64,000 bases of DNA from Pycnococcus provasolii (Eukaryota > Chlorophyta > Pseudoscourfieldiophyceae > Pseudoscourfieldiales): assembly GCA_049487715.1 (NCBI GenBank), contig CP150553.1, positions 124,001 to 188,000 on the forward strand. The letters are read 5' to 3'. Each line of letters begins with the position of its first letter. The stretch's first letter is position 1. Shown here piece by piece: positions 28,250-37,695 of the stretch. The position numbers and the translations under genes were made by a program. Below the pieces are notes generated by a model. The model was not told the DNA's origin. It ran no database searches and worked only from the letters and a program-made list of their open reading frames with translations.

Positions 28250-31200
28250 ATGGGAACCACCAAGCTCAACAAAATGTTCACACGCGTGTCGTCTACGCTA
28301 TCTCTCGGAACCAACGCGACAGAGACGCAAGCAAACGTCGTGTGCTTTCACGGAAATGGCGCCAACTCAGACATATCCACGCTGCAGCTTGCTAACCTCG
28401 GAGGACTGCTGCTCGATCGAACGAAAGAAGGTCAAGGCATGGCTGTACACCACGTGCAAGCACCTTACACAGCGCCGGCAAACAACGCGTTCGTCCAGGA
28501 GTACTCGAGACCGCCATTCTCCTCGTGGTGGGAAACGGATAGCGGTGCCGACATCGTCAAAAGCCTGGAAGCCGCCGTCGAGCACCTGCAAGCTCAGCCA
28601 CATATCCTCGCGAACGCCGAGAACAACATCGCGTACGGCTTTTCCGCCGGCGCGGCTGTGTGCGCGCTGCTGTCTGTGCCTGCCGTGTGCGAAGCAATGG
28701 GTCTCGAAAGAACGCCGTGGCGAGCGGTGGTACTGACGTGCGCTGCAGGTGGCGACAACGCAATCGCGGTGTGTGCAAGCGAGCTGAGCATCAGCCTCGC
28801 CGAGATGAAAGCTGACATCCCGAGCTTTCATGCGATCGCGCTAGATGATCCGCTCAAAGCGCGCGGTGAGCAGATTGCTGCTCTCTTCGCGACGCACACG
28901 AACGGAGCCACGATCATCCGCAGCGTGGCGTACTTTCCCGGGTCTCACGGTGTGCCGCGTGCGCTTGCAAAAGACGTAGCCTTCCAGGCTTCCTTCAACG
29001 AGTGGCTGCGTTGTGCCGAGCAAGTGACAACCGCGAACGCGAGCAGTGCCGTTGTGCGGGTGCGGAAGATGACAATGACACGGAAGCTATCCACAAGGTC
29101 GACGTTCGGAAATCGAAGTTCAGACGTTTGCAGCATAACGTCAATGCTTAACAGCATTGACATGGCCGACGTTATAGAAGGTCCGGTGGGAAGCCTGCGC
29201 ATGGCGCAATCGCATTCGATAGTGCGTCACGAGCCGAAACTGCCGAAGGACAAAATCCCAACCTCGCTTCGAATGTGCCTGTCTCAACCGCCGGGAGGGT
29301 CGCCTTTCGTGCGAAAACCAAACGGCAAACACGCGGTGTCCTACGAAACTCTGCGTGCCTTTATCGATGGCGATGGCGATGTCAGGCGCATCGGAATCAC
29401 GCGGAGTGACGACGTCGTGCTTTTTCCCGCACCGCCTGGTCCCATTGGCGCGATCGCCGCCCTCGTGTTCGCATGCCAGTGCACCGCAGCACCCTTCGAT
29501 CCACGTGCCAGCAAAGCCGAGTGGGTAAAGGCGATCGGTCAGATCAATCCCAAGGTCATCGTCAGCTTCGACGGCTTGAGCAGCAGCATCCCTCATCTAG
29601 ATGAGGCTGCCGCCGAGTGCAATCGCAGTGTGCGGATGCTTGTGCCTCGCAGCGATGATACCGGATACTTTGATGTGGTAGCGCAGAAGCTCGAGGCGAC
29701 TGACAATTCAAGACAGCTCACCACGAGCCTCGATGACATTTCGTTCTTGCTCATGACTTCTGGCACGACATCACCGAAATCCAAGTTAGTCCCTTTACGC
29801 GCCGGTGCACTCGTGACCAACGGCACGGCGATCGCATTGTCCCTTCGCCTTACCTCGAAGGACGTGTGCCTAAACGTTATGCCGCTGAACCACATCGCTG
29901 CTCTAACAGCCCCCCTGCTCGGCTCGGCTTGTGCCGGAGCGCAGGTATTATGCGCAGAGAAAAAGTTTGAGCCTTCGGCATTCTTGGATCTCGTCGTGTC
30001 CACGAACCCGCGACCCACGTGGTTTACCGCGGTGCCGACGATGCATGTCTCCCTGGTTCACCAAGCAGGCGAACATTCGCGTGCTCCACCGCATTCCCTT
30101 CGCCTCGTTCGATCCGGTGCTGCAGCTCTCAGTCATGCGGATGCCGCAGCAATACGGTCCTACTGGGGCGTCCCGGTGGTCACCTCGTATGGTATGAGCG
30201 AGCAAATGCCGATCACGTCTAGCACGCCCGACGATGGCGATACTGCCGCTGATGATGGCACGGTGGGCAAACCAGTGAGTTCATCATCCATTGCGATTGT
30301 TGACGACGTGCTCCGTCCCGTTGAAATCGGAGTCGCGGGAGAGGTTTGTATTAGCGATCCATGCATGACTGCGTACCGCGACGAAGCGACGGCGAATCGC
30401 AATTCGTTTTTTCTACTAGGATCAGAACGTTTCTTCCGAACAGGAGACATGGGTAAGCTTGACGCAACCGGAAGCTTGCAACTCGTCGGTCGAGCGAAGG
30501 AGCTTATCAAGAAGGGTGGTGAGCAGGTGAATCCGCTCGAAGTCGAGGAGGTGATCAACGAGCACCCGGACGTGAACAGTTCATTCGTTTTCGGAGTTCA
30601 GTCACCAATATGGGGTGATGAGGTGGGAGCTGCCGTTATCCTGAGCGCTGCAACGCTTTCAAGCGAGGACATGATTGCAAGCCTGCGCCAGCATTGCGCG
30701 GATCGCCTTGTGGCGCTGAAGGTTCCGACGCACTTTCGCATCGTGGCATTCGAGGATCTTCCGATGACGAAGACAAACAAGGTGAAACGAATTGGTCTTG
30801 CGGAGCATCTCGGCGTGGTTGCCAGGGAGGATGGTAGAATTGGTGCAACATGCAGTATTGCACGTGCCGCTCCACCTGCCCGCCCATCCATTGCTCTTAA
30901 CGGACTTCGATATGTTGCTGCGGTGGGCGTGATGTTTAATCACATCGGTGCCGTCTGGCAGGGCGAAGATGAGCGCAATCCAAGGACATTCGGGCCGTCC
31001 TTTCACTCTGCGCGAGCTAGTACGCTCTACTTCCCAGCGACAATCTTCTTCGTGCTCGGAGGCTTTCAGCTCAGCGCGACGCTCGCCGCTCGTCCCGTTC
31101 AGAAGCGCGGGAAGTTTTACCGTGCGCGGCTGCAGACTCTCATGCCACTTTACCTGTTGGCGGTATTTCTGGCTCTGATCAATCTTACGGTCACATGCAA

Positions 31201-32656
31201 TCATCGCACGTACAGCGAACAATTCAGTTGGCAGCCTCATCCGGAGACAATGAGCGGTGACGCCCGGTGTCAGAGCTCACCCGTGGCGATGCCATACGGA
31301 CTTTGGCTGTGCACAACTGTGCTCGTATTCGCTTTAGGACTTCAGGCCTGGTTTCCATTTTGGCTACTTAGTGGATGGCTTCTATTCTATGCATGGTTCA
31401 ACAGCGTCTACCACTTTGTGATATTTGTCTTCCCCAGCCTCCACAATGCACTGGTTAAAGATCGTGGCAACCGCCCGCGCATCTGGTTGTGGATTGGAGC
31501 GTGGTCCATGCTTACGGTTGCCTCCGCGGGGCTTATGGCTCTTTCCTACGCCTTCCCTGCTTGGAAGGAAACTGCCGATGCCTCGTTGGCAAAGTCGTGG
31601 ATTCACAATCAGCAGAATATTTACGCTCTTGCAATGATGCTTTTCCCGCCGTATTGGGTTCCCTGCGTTGGACTTGGCTGCGCGAGCTACTTTTGGTTCG
31701 ACGCGACGCGACCACACGAAATGAGAGCCGAACATTCGCGATGGTACGGGTGGACATGCGACGTGCTTACGGTGGCATTTGTGGCATTCCACGCAGCCAT
31801 GTTCTTCGACCTGGACTTTCCTTATCCAACGAGCCTTGTCGGAAAGATGTGGGAAGTTACAGCTGACGAAGCTCACACGTGGGATGTGGGTATGAAGCGG
31901 TACATTTGGAGCGTCTTGATAACACGCATGTACACGCCGCTGATTGCCGCCTGGATTGCGCTGCTAGCCATTCCAAACTTGTCGGCAACATCGCGTGTTC
32001 TGTCATGGAATCCGCTTTCTCGGTCCCTTGCTCCGACAGCCTACGGCTGCTTTCTCTTTCACCAGATTGTTGGGCAGTGGTATTGGTGGATCACCCGTTC
32101 TGGCGCAAAAATCGACGGCAGCGGCACCTATGCCGCAAGTTTGAGAGGTGACTGGTCATGGTGGTCCTATCCCAAAAACTATTATTGGTTTAGTCCTCAG
32201 CCGATGCCGGTTGCCTGGTATGAATTCTACAGCGTCGTCTCGTTGACGACGCTGTTCTCGGCATTCGTCAACGCTGTGGCGCTTGCGCCTCTCACGAGGC
32301 TGTACACGAAGGCTGTGGATGTGCTCCTCCGCAAGTTTGCGCCATCTCCTTCGTCTTCGTCGTTTGATACCAACGCGTTGGATGAGGAGGAGCAGCAGGA
32401 TTACAGCGCACGCGACATTGTCGCGGACACCGTCGAGGAGCTGACTGGTCTGCGAGACATGCCCGATTCCATGACTCTCGACGAGCTCGGATTGACGTCC
32501 GTGAGCATTCCCGTTTTGGTTGGCTTGCTGAGCGCGAAAGATGACTCGCTCGCGCACCTTGCGACCGCCGAGGTTGCCTCCGTTCGTGACCTGGGTGAAC
32601 TTGTGCAACTCGTCGACAAGACGCATCAAATCTGGACGTACGGCGCGGGCATCTGA
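28250..32656 (+). CDS. FSH1 hydrolase / AMP-ligase / acyltransferase-3 / carrier fusion
   Basis: Predicted 1,468 residues in one exon with four modules. About 20-260: FSH1-type serine hydrolase with GFSAG nucleophile motif, IALDDP, and GSHGVPR carrying the His. About 400-870: adenylate-forming ligase with TSGTTSPKSK (about 502), SYGMSE (about 646), FRTGDMG, VGRAKELIKKGGEQVNP and catalytic KTNKVKR (about 840). About 882-1370: acyltransferase-3-type membrane domain opening LNGLRYVAAVGVMFNHIG, with some ten hydrophobic segments. About 1384-1457: acyl/peptidyl carrier-like domain with LDELGLTSVSI, where the Ser would carry phosphopantetheine. The order suggests activating a carboxylic acid, loading it on the carrier and transferring it across or at a membrane, with the hydrolase for release or editing. 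The substrate is unknown. Each module is well supported; the joint function is inferred. Confidence 0.85.
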   Translation: MGTTKLNKMFTRVSSTLSLGTNATETQANVVCFHGNGANSDISTLQLANLGGLLLDRTKEGQGMAVHHVQAPYTAPANNAFVQEYSRPPFSSWWETDSGADIVKSLEAAVEHLQAQPHILANAENNIAYGFSAGAAVCALLSVPAVCEAMGLERTPWRAVVLTCAAGGDNAIAVCASELSISLAEMKADIPSFHAIALDDPLKARGEQIAALFATHTNGATIIRSVAYFPGSHGVPRALAKDVAFQASFNEWLRCAEQVTTANASSAVVRVRKMTMTRKLSTRSTFGNRSSDVCSITSMLNSIDMADVIEGPVGSLRMAQSHSIVRHEPKLPKDKIPTSLRMCLSQPPGGSPFVRKPNGKHAVSYETLRAFIDGDGDVRRIGITRSDDVVLFPAPPGPIGAIAALVFACQCTAAPFDPRASKAEWVKAIGQINPKVIVSFDGLSSSIPHLDEAAAECNRSVRMLVPRSDDTGYFDVVAQKLEATDNSRQLTTSLDDISFLLMTSGTTSPKSKLVPLRAGALVTNGTAIALSLRLTSKDVCLNVMPLNHIAALTAPLLGSACAGAQVLCAEKKFEPSAFLDLVVSTNPRPTWFTAVPTMHVSLVHQAGEHSRAPPHSLRLVRSGAAALSHADAAAIRSYWGVPVVTSYGMSEQMPITSSTPDDGDTAADDGTVGKPVSSSSIAIVDDVLRPVEIGVAGEVCISDPCMTAYRDEATANRNSFFLLGSERFFRTGDMGKLDATGSLQLVGRAKELIKKGGEQVNPLEVEEVINEHPDVNSSFVFGVQSPIWGDEVGAAVILSAATLSSEDMIASLRQHCADRLVALKVPTHFRIVAFEDLPMTKTNKVKRIGLAEHLGVVAREDGRIGATCSIARAAPPARPSIALNGLRYVAAVGVMFNHIGAVWQGEDERNPRTFGPSFHSARASTLYFPATIFFVLGGFQLSATLAARPVQKRGKFYRARLQTLMPLYLLAVFLALINLTVTCNHRTYSEQFSWQPHPETMSGDARCQSSPVAMPYGLWLCTTVLVFALGLQAWFPFWLLSGWLLFYAWFNSVYHFVIFVFPSLHNALVKDRGNRPRIWLWIGAWSMLTVASAGLMALSYAFPAWKETADASLAKSWIHNQQNIYALAMMLFPPYWVPCVGLGCASYFWFDATRPHEMRAEHSRWYGWTCDVLTVAFVAFHAAMFFDLDFPYPTSLVGKMWEVTADEAHTWDVGMKRYIWSVLITRMYTPLIAAWIALLAIPNLSATSRVLSWNPLSRSLAPTAYGCFLFHQIVGQWYWWITRSGAKIDGSGTYAASLRGDWSWWSYPKNYYWFSPQPMPVAWYEFYSVVSLTTLFSAFVNAVALAPLTRLYTKAVDVLLRKFAPSPSSSSFDTNALDEEEQQDYSARDIVADTVEELTGLRDMPDSMTLDELGLTSVSIPVLVGLLSAKDDSLAHLATAEVASVRDLGELVQLVDKTHQIWTYGAGI

Positions 32657-32895
32657 GTGGTCGGATCACACCTACACATGACTACATCCGTCGCTCGCGA
32701 TCAAGGCTACGATCACGCACGCCGTCCTCGCTGTAGCATTATCCATAGTGCGTGGAGGAGTCAGCGGCCATGCTCGAAGGCGAAACTGTATCTTTTAATA
32801 CTTAACATATAATATCAACAATTTCCTGTTACTAAATACATGTATTTACAAAGTCTTTCAAGCACTCGCATGGCGTAATATTGCACAGGACCCAC

Positions 32896-33975
32896 TCACT
32901 CGTACGCACGAGGGTCACGCACCTCGTCGAACAGGTCGGTTGTCTTGTCGCGGATCTCACCAGGTAAAATGCAAGTATCGTACAACGGCCAGCAGCCGAA
33001 ACACTCGCGCCAACCGTACCTGCGTCGAAGTTTGCGACGAGGCTCCTCCGGTGCGGGAGGCATCGCGATCTTGTGTGGGCTGCCCCTTGACGACGGTGCA
33101 GGCTCTACGAGCGGCGCGACGCTAGCCGTATGTGACGCCGCCTCGCGACGCCTCTCTCTCTGCGAGCGTGCCTTGGAAGCCGCACGCTGCCCCGCCGCGG
33201 TTTGCGCGAATGCGGCGCGGTCGAGCAGCGCCTCCGCACTCACGTAACGCAACGGCGGCTTGCTCTTGCGCCTTTGCGTTTTGGCGAGGCGCATCACCGC
33301 GCTCGATAGTGCAATAAGCATGTCCGGTTCCAGTTGATCTCCCATAGCTGCAGCGAAAGCGTCGACGACAGCGCGAACGGCGCGGGACGCTGGAATGCGC
33401 CCGCGGGCGTCAGCTGAAGCGTACGCGAACTGCGCGAGAGCTACACCGCCAGTCTCCATCGCCACGGCAAGTTCTTGCCACACGTCGGCGTCGGCGTTAC
33501 CGTCGTCACTTTCCACTCGCTGCTGCGTTGTCGCGTTCACGTCGCCGAGCTCGAGCTCGACCGTCACGTCCGCGGCGTCCGCACGGGCGTCCGCGTCGCG
33601 TAGACCCCACCGACATGCGTCCGCACGCGGTGGTTCGCTGGTAATCCGCTGCAGCATAACCTTCTCTCGACTCGGAGATGCTGTTGCTGGTGCACTTTCT
33701 TTGATATCGGCGTCGCTCTTGATTCGTTTTAACTTTGGGTGTTTATTTTTCTTTGACTTCACAGACGACGACCTTGGGTCCTTGGGTGGACTTGGTTTTT
33801 TTTGAAGGATACCACCACCAAGAGGCTCACATAGCTCCTGAGGAACATCATCTTCCCCATCTTCTTCAAGAAGACTACCGTGAAGATTCACAAGAGAGGT
33901 TGATGAGGAATGAGGAGGGGGTGGTGCGACGATGGATCCCATCACGTGGATGTTGTTGGCATCGGCATCGGCCAT
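32896..33975 (-). CDS. Hypothetical basic/Ala-rich protein
   Basis: Predicted 359 residues, no family recognised. The N-terminal third is low-complexity with a Lys-rich patch (VKSKKNKHPKLKRIKSDAD) and Ser-Pro sites. The middle (about 160-240) is a helical Ala-rich segment (WQELAVAMETGGVALAQFAY). The C-terminus is Arg-rich, then ends in a compact Cys/Trp segment (RYGWRECFGCWPLYDTC) that looks conserved in character. Two start choices exist: 33975 and the Met at 33942, which would give MGSIV, an N-myristoylation-like start. It is convergent with the megaenzyme gene, with 239 bp between the stops and no other feature in it. Confidence 0.55.
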   Translation of the reverse strand: MADADANNIHVMGSIVAPPPPHSSSTSLVNLHGSLLEEDGEDDVPQELCEPLGGGILQKKPSPPKDPRSSSVKSKKNKHPKLKRIKSDADIKESAPATASPSREKVMLQRITSEPPRADACRWGLRDADARADAADVTVELELGDVNATTQQRVESDDGNADADVWQELAVAMETGGVALAQFAYASADARGRIPASRAVRAVVDAFAAAMGDQLEPDMLIALSSAVMRLAKTQRRKSKPPLRYVSAEALLDRAAFAQTAAGQRAASKARSQRERRREAASHTASVAPLVEPAPSSRGSPHKIAMPPAPEEPRRKLRRRYGWRECFGCWPLYDTCILPGEIRDKTTDLFDEVRDPRAYE

Positions 33976-34202
33976 GAAGGAAGTGGCGATGGCCAGCCGC
34001 GAACGAAAACTGGCAGTCTGGTGGCAAGCCTCTTGACCAACTTTCTGAACGTGATTGCAAGTCCGGCCGCGAACGAAAAGTGTCGAAAACTCGAAAGCTC
34101 GACCTGCAAGCTCTTAATCAGCGTGATGCAACACCGGCCGGGTAGTATTCTTGACCACCACAAGGCAGAAACGGGACCCCACCGTTGCTCCTTTTCGGTT
34201 TT

Positions 34203-34270
34203 CCCGAGTCCCGCGTTTGGACTCGTCGTTTTCCCTCAAACGACGAGTCCAAACGCGGTCGGGACTCGGG
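34203..34270. repeat. Long near-perfect inverted repeat (stem-loop 1)
   Basis: The left arm 34203-34231 pairs with the right arm 34238-34270 over 29 bp, with one 4-nt bulge and a 6-nt loop. The arms begin CCCGAGTCCC and end ACTCGTCGTTT. Each arm also carries CGAGTCC/GGACTCG internal symmetry. Confidence 0.9.
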
Positions 34271-34272
34271 AG

Positions 34273-34342
34273 CATCAGCCACCTCCTGCCGTGCCGTACC
34301 TCGATCCGAGCCTCGGGCAAGCAAGGGCAGGTAGGTGGCTGA
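34273..34342. repeat. Inverted repeat (stem-loop 2)
   Basis: CAGCCACCT-CCTGCC near 34275 pairs with GGCAGGTAGGTGGCTG near 34327 across a loop of about 35 nt. It directly abuts stem-loop 1. Confidence 0.7.
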
Positions 34343-34406
34343 CGCCCCTAAGTACAGTATTTGTCTATTGGATGATCAAATGTGGTGCAAATTATCATAC
34401 ATAATA

Positions 34407-34689
34407 CAGTCATTTGTTCTCAGTTGGCTACCCTAGACACCACTAGACTTTGGTCTTTTTGGGAACTCCACTCGTCGAACTTTTGGCAAACTTTTCGAGA
34501 ACAAATGGTTGTTGAACGGAAGATTTTGTCAATGTCGCAAAAATGCGGCATTGAGGGCCTCGACCAAATCTGCCGACCAAAAGTTCGAGGAATACTGTAC
34601 AGTAGTCTGAAAGTTACGTACGATAGTTGAATGACAAAGCCTCAAAAGTCAAAAGTCTAGCCAACTGAGAACAAATAATTAAATGACTG
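34407..34689. mobile_element. TA-flanked MITE with terminal inverted repeats
   Basis: About 283 bp. The termini read CAGTCATTT inward from both sides and stay related through GTTCTCAGTTGGCTA, giving TIRs of about 30 bp (the right arm has an 8-nt insertion). Both ends are flanked by TA (34405-34406 and 34690-34691), the target duplication of Tc1/mariner-type elements, and CAGT is a common terminus of that group. There is no coding capacity, so it is a non-autonomous element mobilised in trans. The rest of 33976-34862 holds the stem-loops and nothing else I can support. Confidence 0.8.
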
Positions 34690-34862
34690 TATTGTTGATC
34701 AAATCTTGAACTATTATTGATCAAATCGTCATCCCAACGTGATAAATCACGTGACCAATCCTAGCCCTTAGCCCGTCGACGCCTCGCCTCGCCTCGCCTC
34801 GCCTCGTCGAGGAGCGAGTGGTCCCTGCAGACCCTCCCCCTCCATTCCTCTCCCTCGTAACC

Positions 34863-36618
34863 ATGGTGTCGCGCGGCCTCTTCTTCGCGGCGCTCCTCGC
34901 CATGTGCGGAACGGCGCAAGGTAAGCTTTCACGCGCGCTGTGCCTGCTGGTGGTTGGGCAGGTGGCGGTGGTTGTTCGGACAGATGGCGGTTGAGGTTGG
35001 TGAGGTTGGGATGATCTTACAAGAGAAGTACGCTCTGAAGGCATCCTTAAGGGTGCTTCGAAGGCCACCACTCTCGAGCTCTGCATGTTCTTAAGGAAAA
35101 GAGAGGGAGTTGTGCGGTGTGGTGAAAGAGAACTTATTTGCACAAGAAAGAACAACATGACGAGCACTCACACAAACACAACCTTTTTTTATTCACACAA
35201 ACACAAACCAAACTTTCAGCCGCTAACACGACGACGACGGCGGCTCCCACGACGAACACGACGACGGAGGCGGTCCCCACCAAAACTTGGGACGCGTCAG
35301 TTGAGATCAAGGGGATGACCATCAATAACTTTGAATATATGCTTCAAACTGGCAACCCGGGCTCGTTCGAAAAAGCGATGGCGAACGTGTTTTCGAAATT
35401 TCCGAACGAAATTTCCGAGAAGGACGTTACTGATGTGAAAGCTGAAAGCATGGGGATTTACCAATTTTTAGTCACCTTCAAGGTGGCTGTGCCAGACGAA
35501 AAGAATGCAACGGAAACTCTGGAGAAGTTCCGAGACACTTGTTGTGTTCTTAAGACCATGCTTGGAGAGGATACGGAAGGTAATTGGAGGAGCGATGGGC
35601 CTGATGGACCTGACAGTTGGACTATTTATGAGACAATGATTACTGTTAAGGATGTGGCGACGACGACCAAGGCCCCCACGACGACCACTACGGCGGCTCC
35701 GAGTGGAGATATGTTTTGCACGACTTATCCCGCGACGTGTGAAGTGAAGGACTCTGCTGGAACACCCTGTGTGACGAAGTTCGCCGAATACGCCGACGAA
35801 AGAGGGCTCGCAGCCGACGTGCGAGAAAATCGAGGCGGCTGGCGTCACGAAAGAGTGCCTGCCGCTCTTAGTGGACTCGAAGCTCGACTTCAAGGATACG
35901 GAAGGTAAGCCGGATGCTTCCGGAAAGTGATCAAGGGATCATGGTGGCTGTGCTTAGCGCCTGCGCCACCGGCGCGCCGATTCCTGACATACCTGACGAC
36001 GGACCTGACGAAGTTCTGACTCCGATTGACGCGTCGGTGGTGCTAACAGGCATGACCAAGGACCAGTTTGACGCGAAGAAGTTCACCATCGCGACGGCGA
36101 AAACGATGGATATCAGCGAGGAGGATATCACGGATGTGAAGGTTGAGGAGGTTGCCGCGTCGTCGGAGCGTCGTTCTCTTACGGCGACTAACCTTAAGGT
36201 TACCTTCAAGGTGGCTGTGAAGGATACGATCGAGGCGAAGGAGGTTAGCGACAGGTTGATTGCGGCTATCACGGATGAAAAAAAGACGTACGAGACCAAC
36301 CTGAAGGCGGCCGGCATTACCGGCTTCACGGGCATCGATGAGAAAAGCGTCACGGTGGCTACTGAGCAAGCGCCGGCGGAGGCAACACCAACGCCAGCAG
36401 CGCCGCCGCCGACGACGACCAAGGCGCCTACGACGACGACGACCAAGGCGCCTACGACGACGACGACCAAGGCGCCGGTGCAGACGGCGACTACCAAGGC
36501 TCCGGTGAAGACGGTGACCACGGCGGCGGCGCAGACGACGACGACGTTGAAGAGCGGTGCGGCGTCCGTGGGCCTCGTCGCCACCGCCGTCGCGGTCGCG
36601 GCGGCCGCCATGGCGTAA
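34863..36618 (+). CDS. Secreted Thr-rich surface protein with GPI-type tail
   Basis: Exon 1 (34863-34920) encodes a signal peptide (MVSRGLFFAALLAMCGTAQ). A GTAAGC donor and TTTCAG acceptor remove 34921-35219, keeping frame into a Thr-rich segment. Two copies of an unnamed domain follow: DASVEIKGMTINNFE ... ISEKDVTDVK ... LVTFKVAV, and DASVVLTGMTKDQFD ... ISEEDITDVK ... KVTFKVAV. Then come repeated TTTKAPTTTTTKAP stalks and a small-residue hydrophobic end (VGLVATAVAVAAAAMA), fitting GPI attachment. Between the domains the frame changes. At about 35785-35904 the plausible Cys/Lys-rich peptide (PTCEKIEAAGVTKECLPLL) lies one frame over, and a GTAAGC donor at 35905 suggests another intron ending at 35957 or 36013. 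The exact exon structure there is unresolved. Confidence 0.6.
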
Positions 36619-36893
36619 GTGCGCAAGCGCACGAAACAAGAATGCTCTCGACGTCGGCGCCGAGGACGGAGGGAAGGTCGAGGGAGAAGGAGGGATGTGG
36701 ACGAAGGGAGCGTCGTCAGACGCCATGAAAGGAGAGCCCACAGCCCGACGGAGGACGTGAGTAATGAGATCAGGTGATCACATTTTCCCGTCTCCTGTCG
36801 ATGCCGGGTGGGGTTGGCATCCGTGCCAGGCCCCCCAAGCCGCTCAAGCGCAACCCTGCTAACGCCTGATTAGGGTTAGGGTTACCGGGGGGG
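36619..36893. other. Ancestral 5' flank of the methyltransferase gene, with TTAGGG array
   Basis: Lies upstream of the Mutator-like insertion. A TTAGGG array sits at 36870-36884. If the element and one copy of its target duplication are removed, this array would lie about 50 bp upstream of the methyltransferase ATG at 39946. No gene is seen. Confidence 0.6.
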
Positions 36894-36902
36894 AAAAACT
36901 TT

Positions 36903-37064
36903 GGGAGAAATACAGTACGCCCCGAGCCAGAAAATCGAAATTGCAGTACGCCCCGTTTTCGTCCTAGTTCGCCCCGGAAAGAAATCCTAATTACAGTACG
37001 CCCCGGTCTGAAATTCTAACCCTAACCCTAACCCCAACCCACTGTATTCTGTCGTTGTCCGGTT
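36903..37064 (+). repeat. Left TIR of the Mutator-like element
   Basis: 162 bp, identical as read to the complement of 39743-39904. It contains CAGTACGCCCCG three times plus a TAGTTCGCCCCG variant, which are candidate transposase-binding subrepeats. A telomere-like CTAACCCTAACCCTAACCCC lies at 37016-37035. Confidence 0.95.
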
Positions 37065-37379
37065 TTTTGGACCTTTTTGTCCATTTCTCGCGCCAAAACA
37101 TTTCGAGCCCATGGCACCCAGGCAGCGTGCCGTACTAGCTAGTCCAAGTGGGAACGTCGCAGCAACATTGCTGCAACTTAATCGTGAGAACAACACACAG
37201 ACATCAACATCGCGAGGAGCTACACGACGATCTCGGCTACAAGTCGCGCGTTGTTTACCGCGCAAGCTGGTTCAAGTCGTGGCGTTGGAGAATACGATGC
37301 TTCAAGGACTCGGGCACACTCTACGCGCCGTGCACGTGGAGGAGTTCAAACGCGGGGTGATCTTGCAAAGGAAGCGCTT

Positions 37380-37530
37380 GAACCTCCGGCAGACGATGCA
37401 CATGATCCTCCGGCAGCGGAATCTTAACCTCCGGAGACGATGACATGATCCTCCGGCAGACGGTGCGCTGAACCTCCGGCAGACGGTGCGCATGATCCTC
37501 CGGCAGACGGTGCGCATGATCCTGAGGATG
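37380..37530 (+). repeat. 24-27-bp minisatellite inside the transposon
   Basis: Imperfect tandem units around ATGATCCTCCGGCAGACGG. In one frame they code an acidic (PPADDAHD)-type repeat that leads into an RRRGRP AT-hook-like motif. Units differ by small indels that disturb the frame. Confidence 0.7.
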
Positions 37531-37695
37531 CTAGTACACAAAGGCGACGTGGACGTCCAGCTCAAGTATCCCCAATTTCAACTCCGGAAAAGAAGAAGGT
37601 GAAGAAGAGCTTCAGCAAAGCGGCGGAGGAGGCTTGAGATTTTGAAATGAAAGCCCTTTGAAGCCAATGAGTCAGCGAGGCGGAGCACGTTACCT

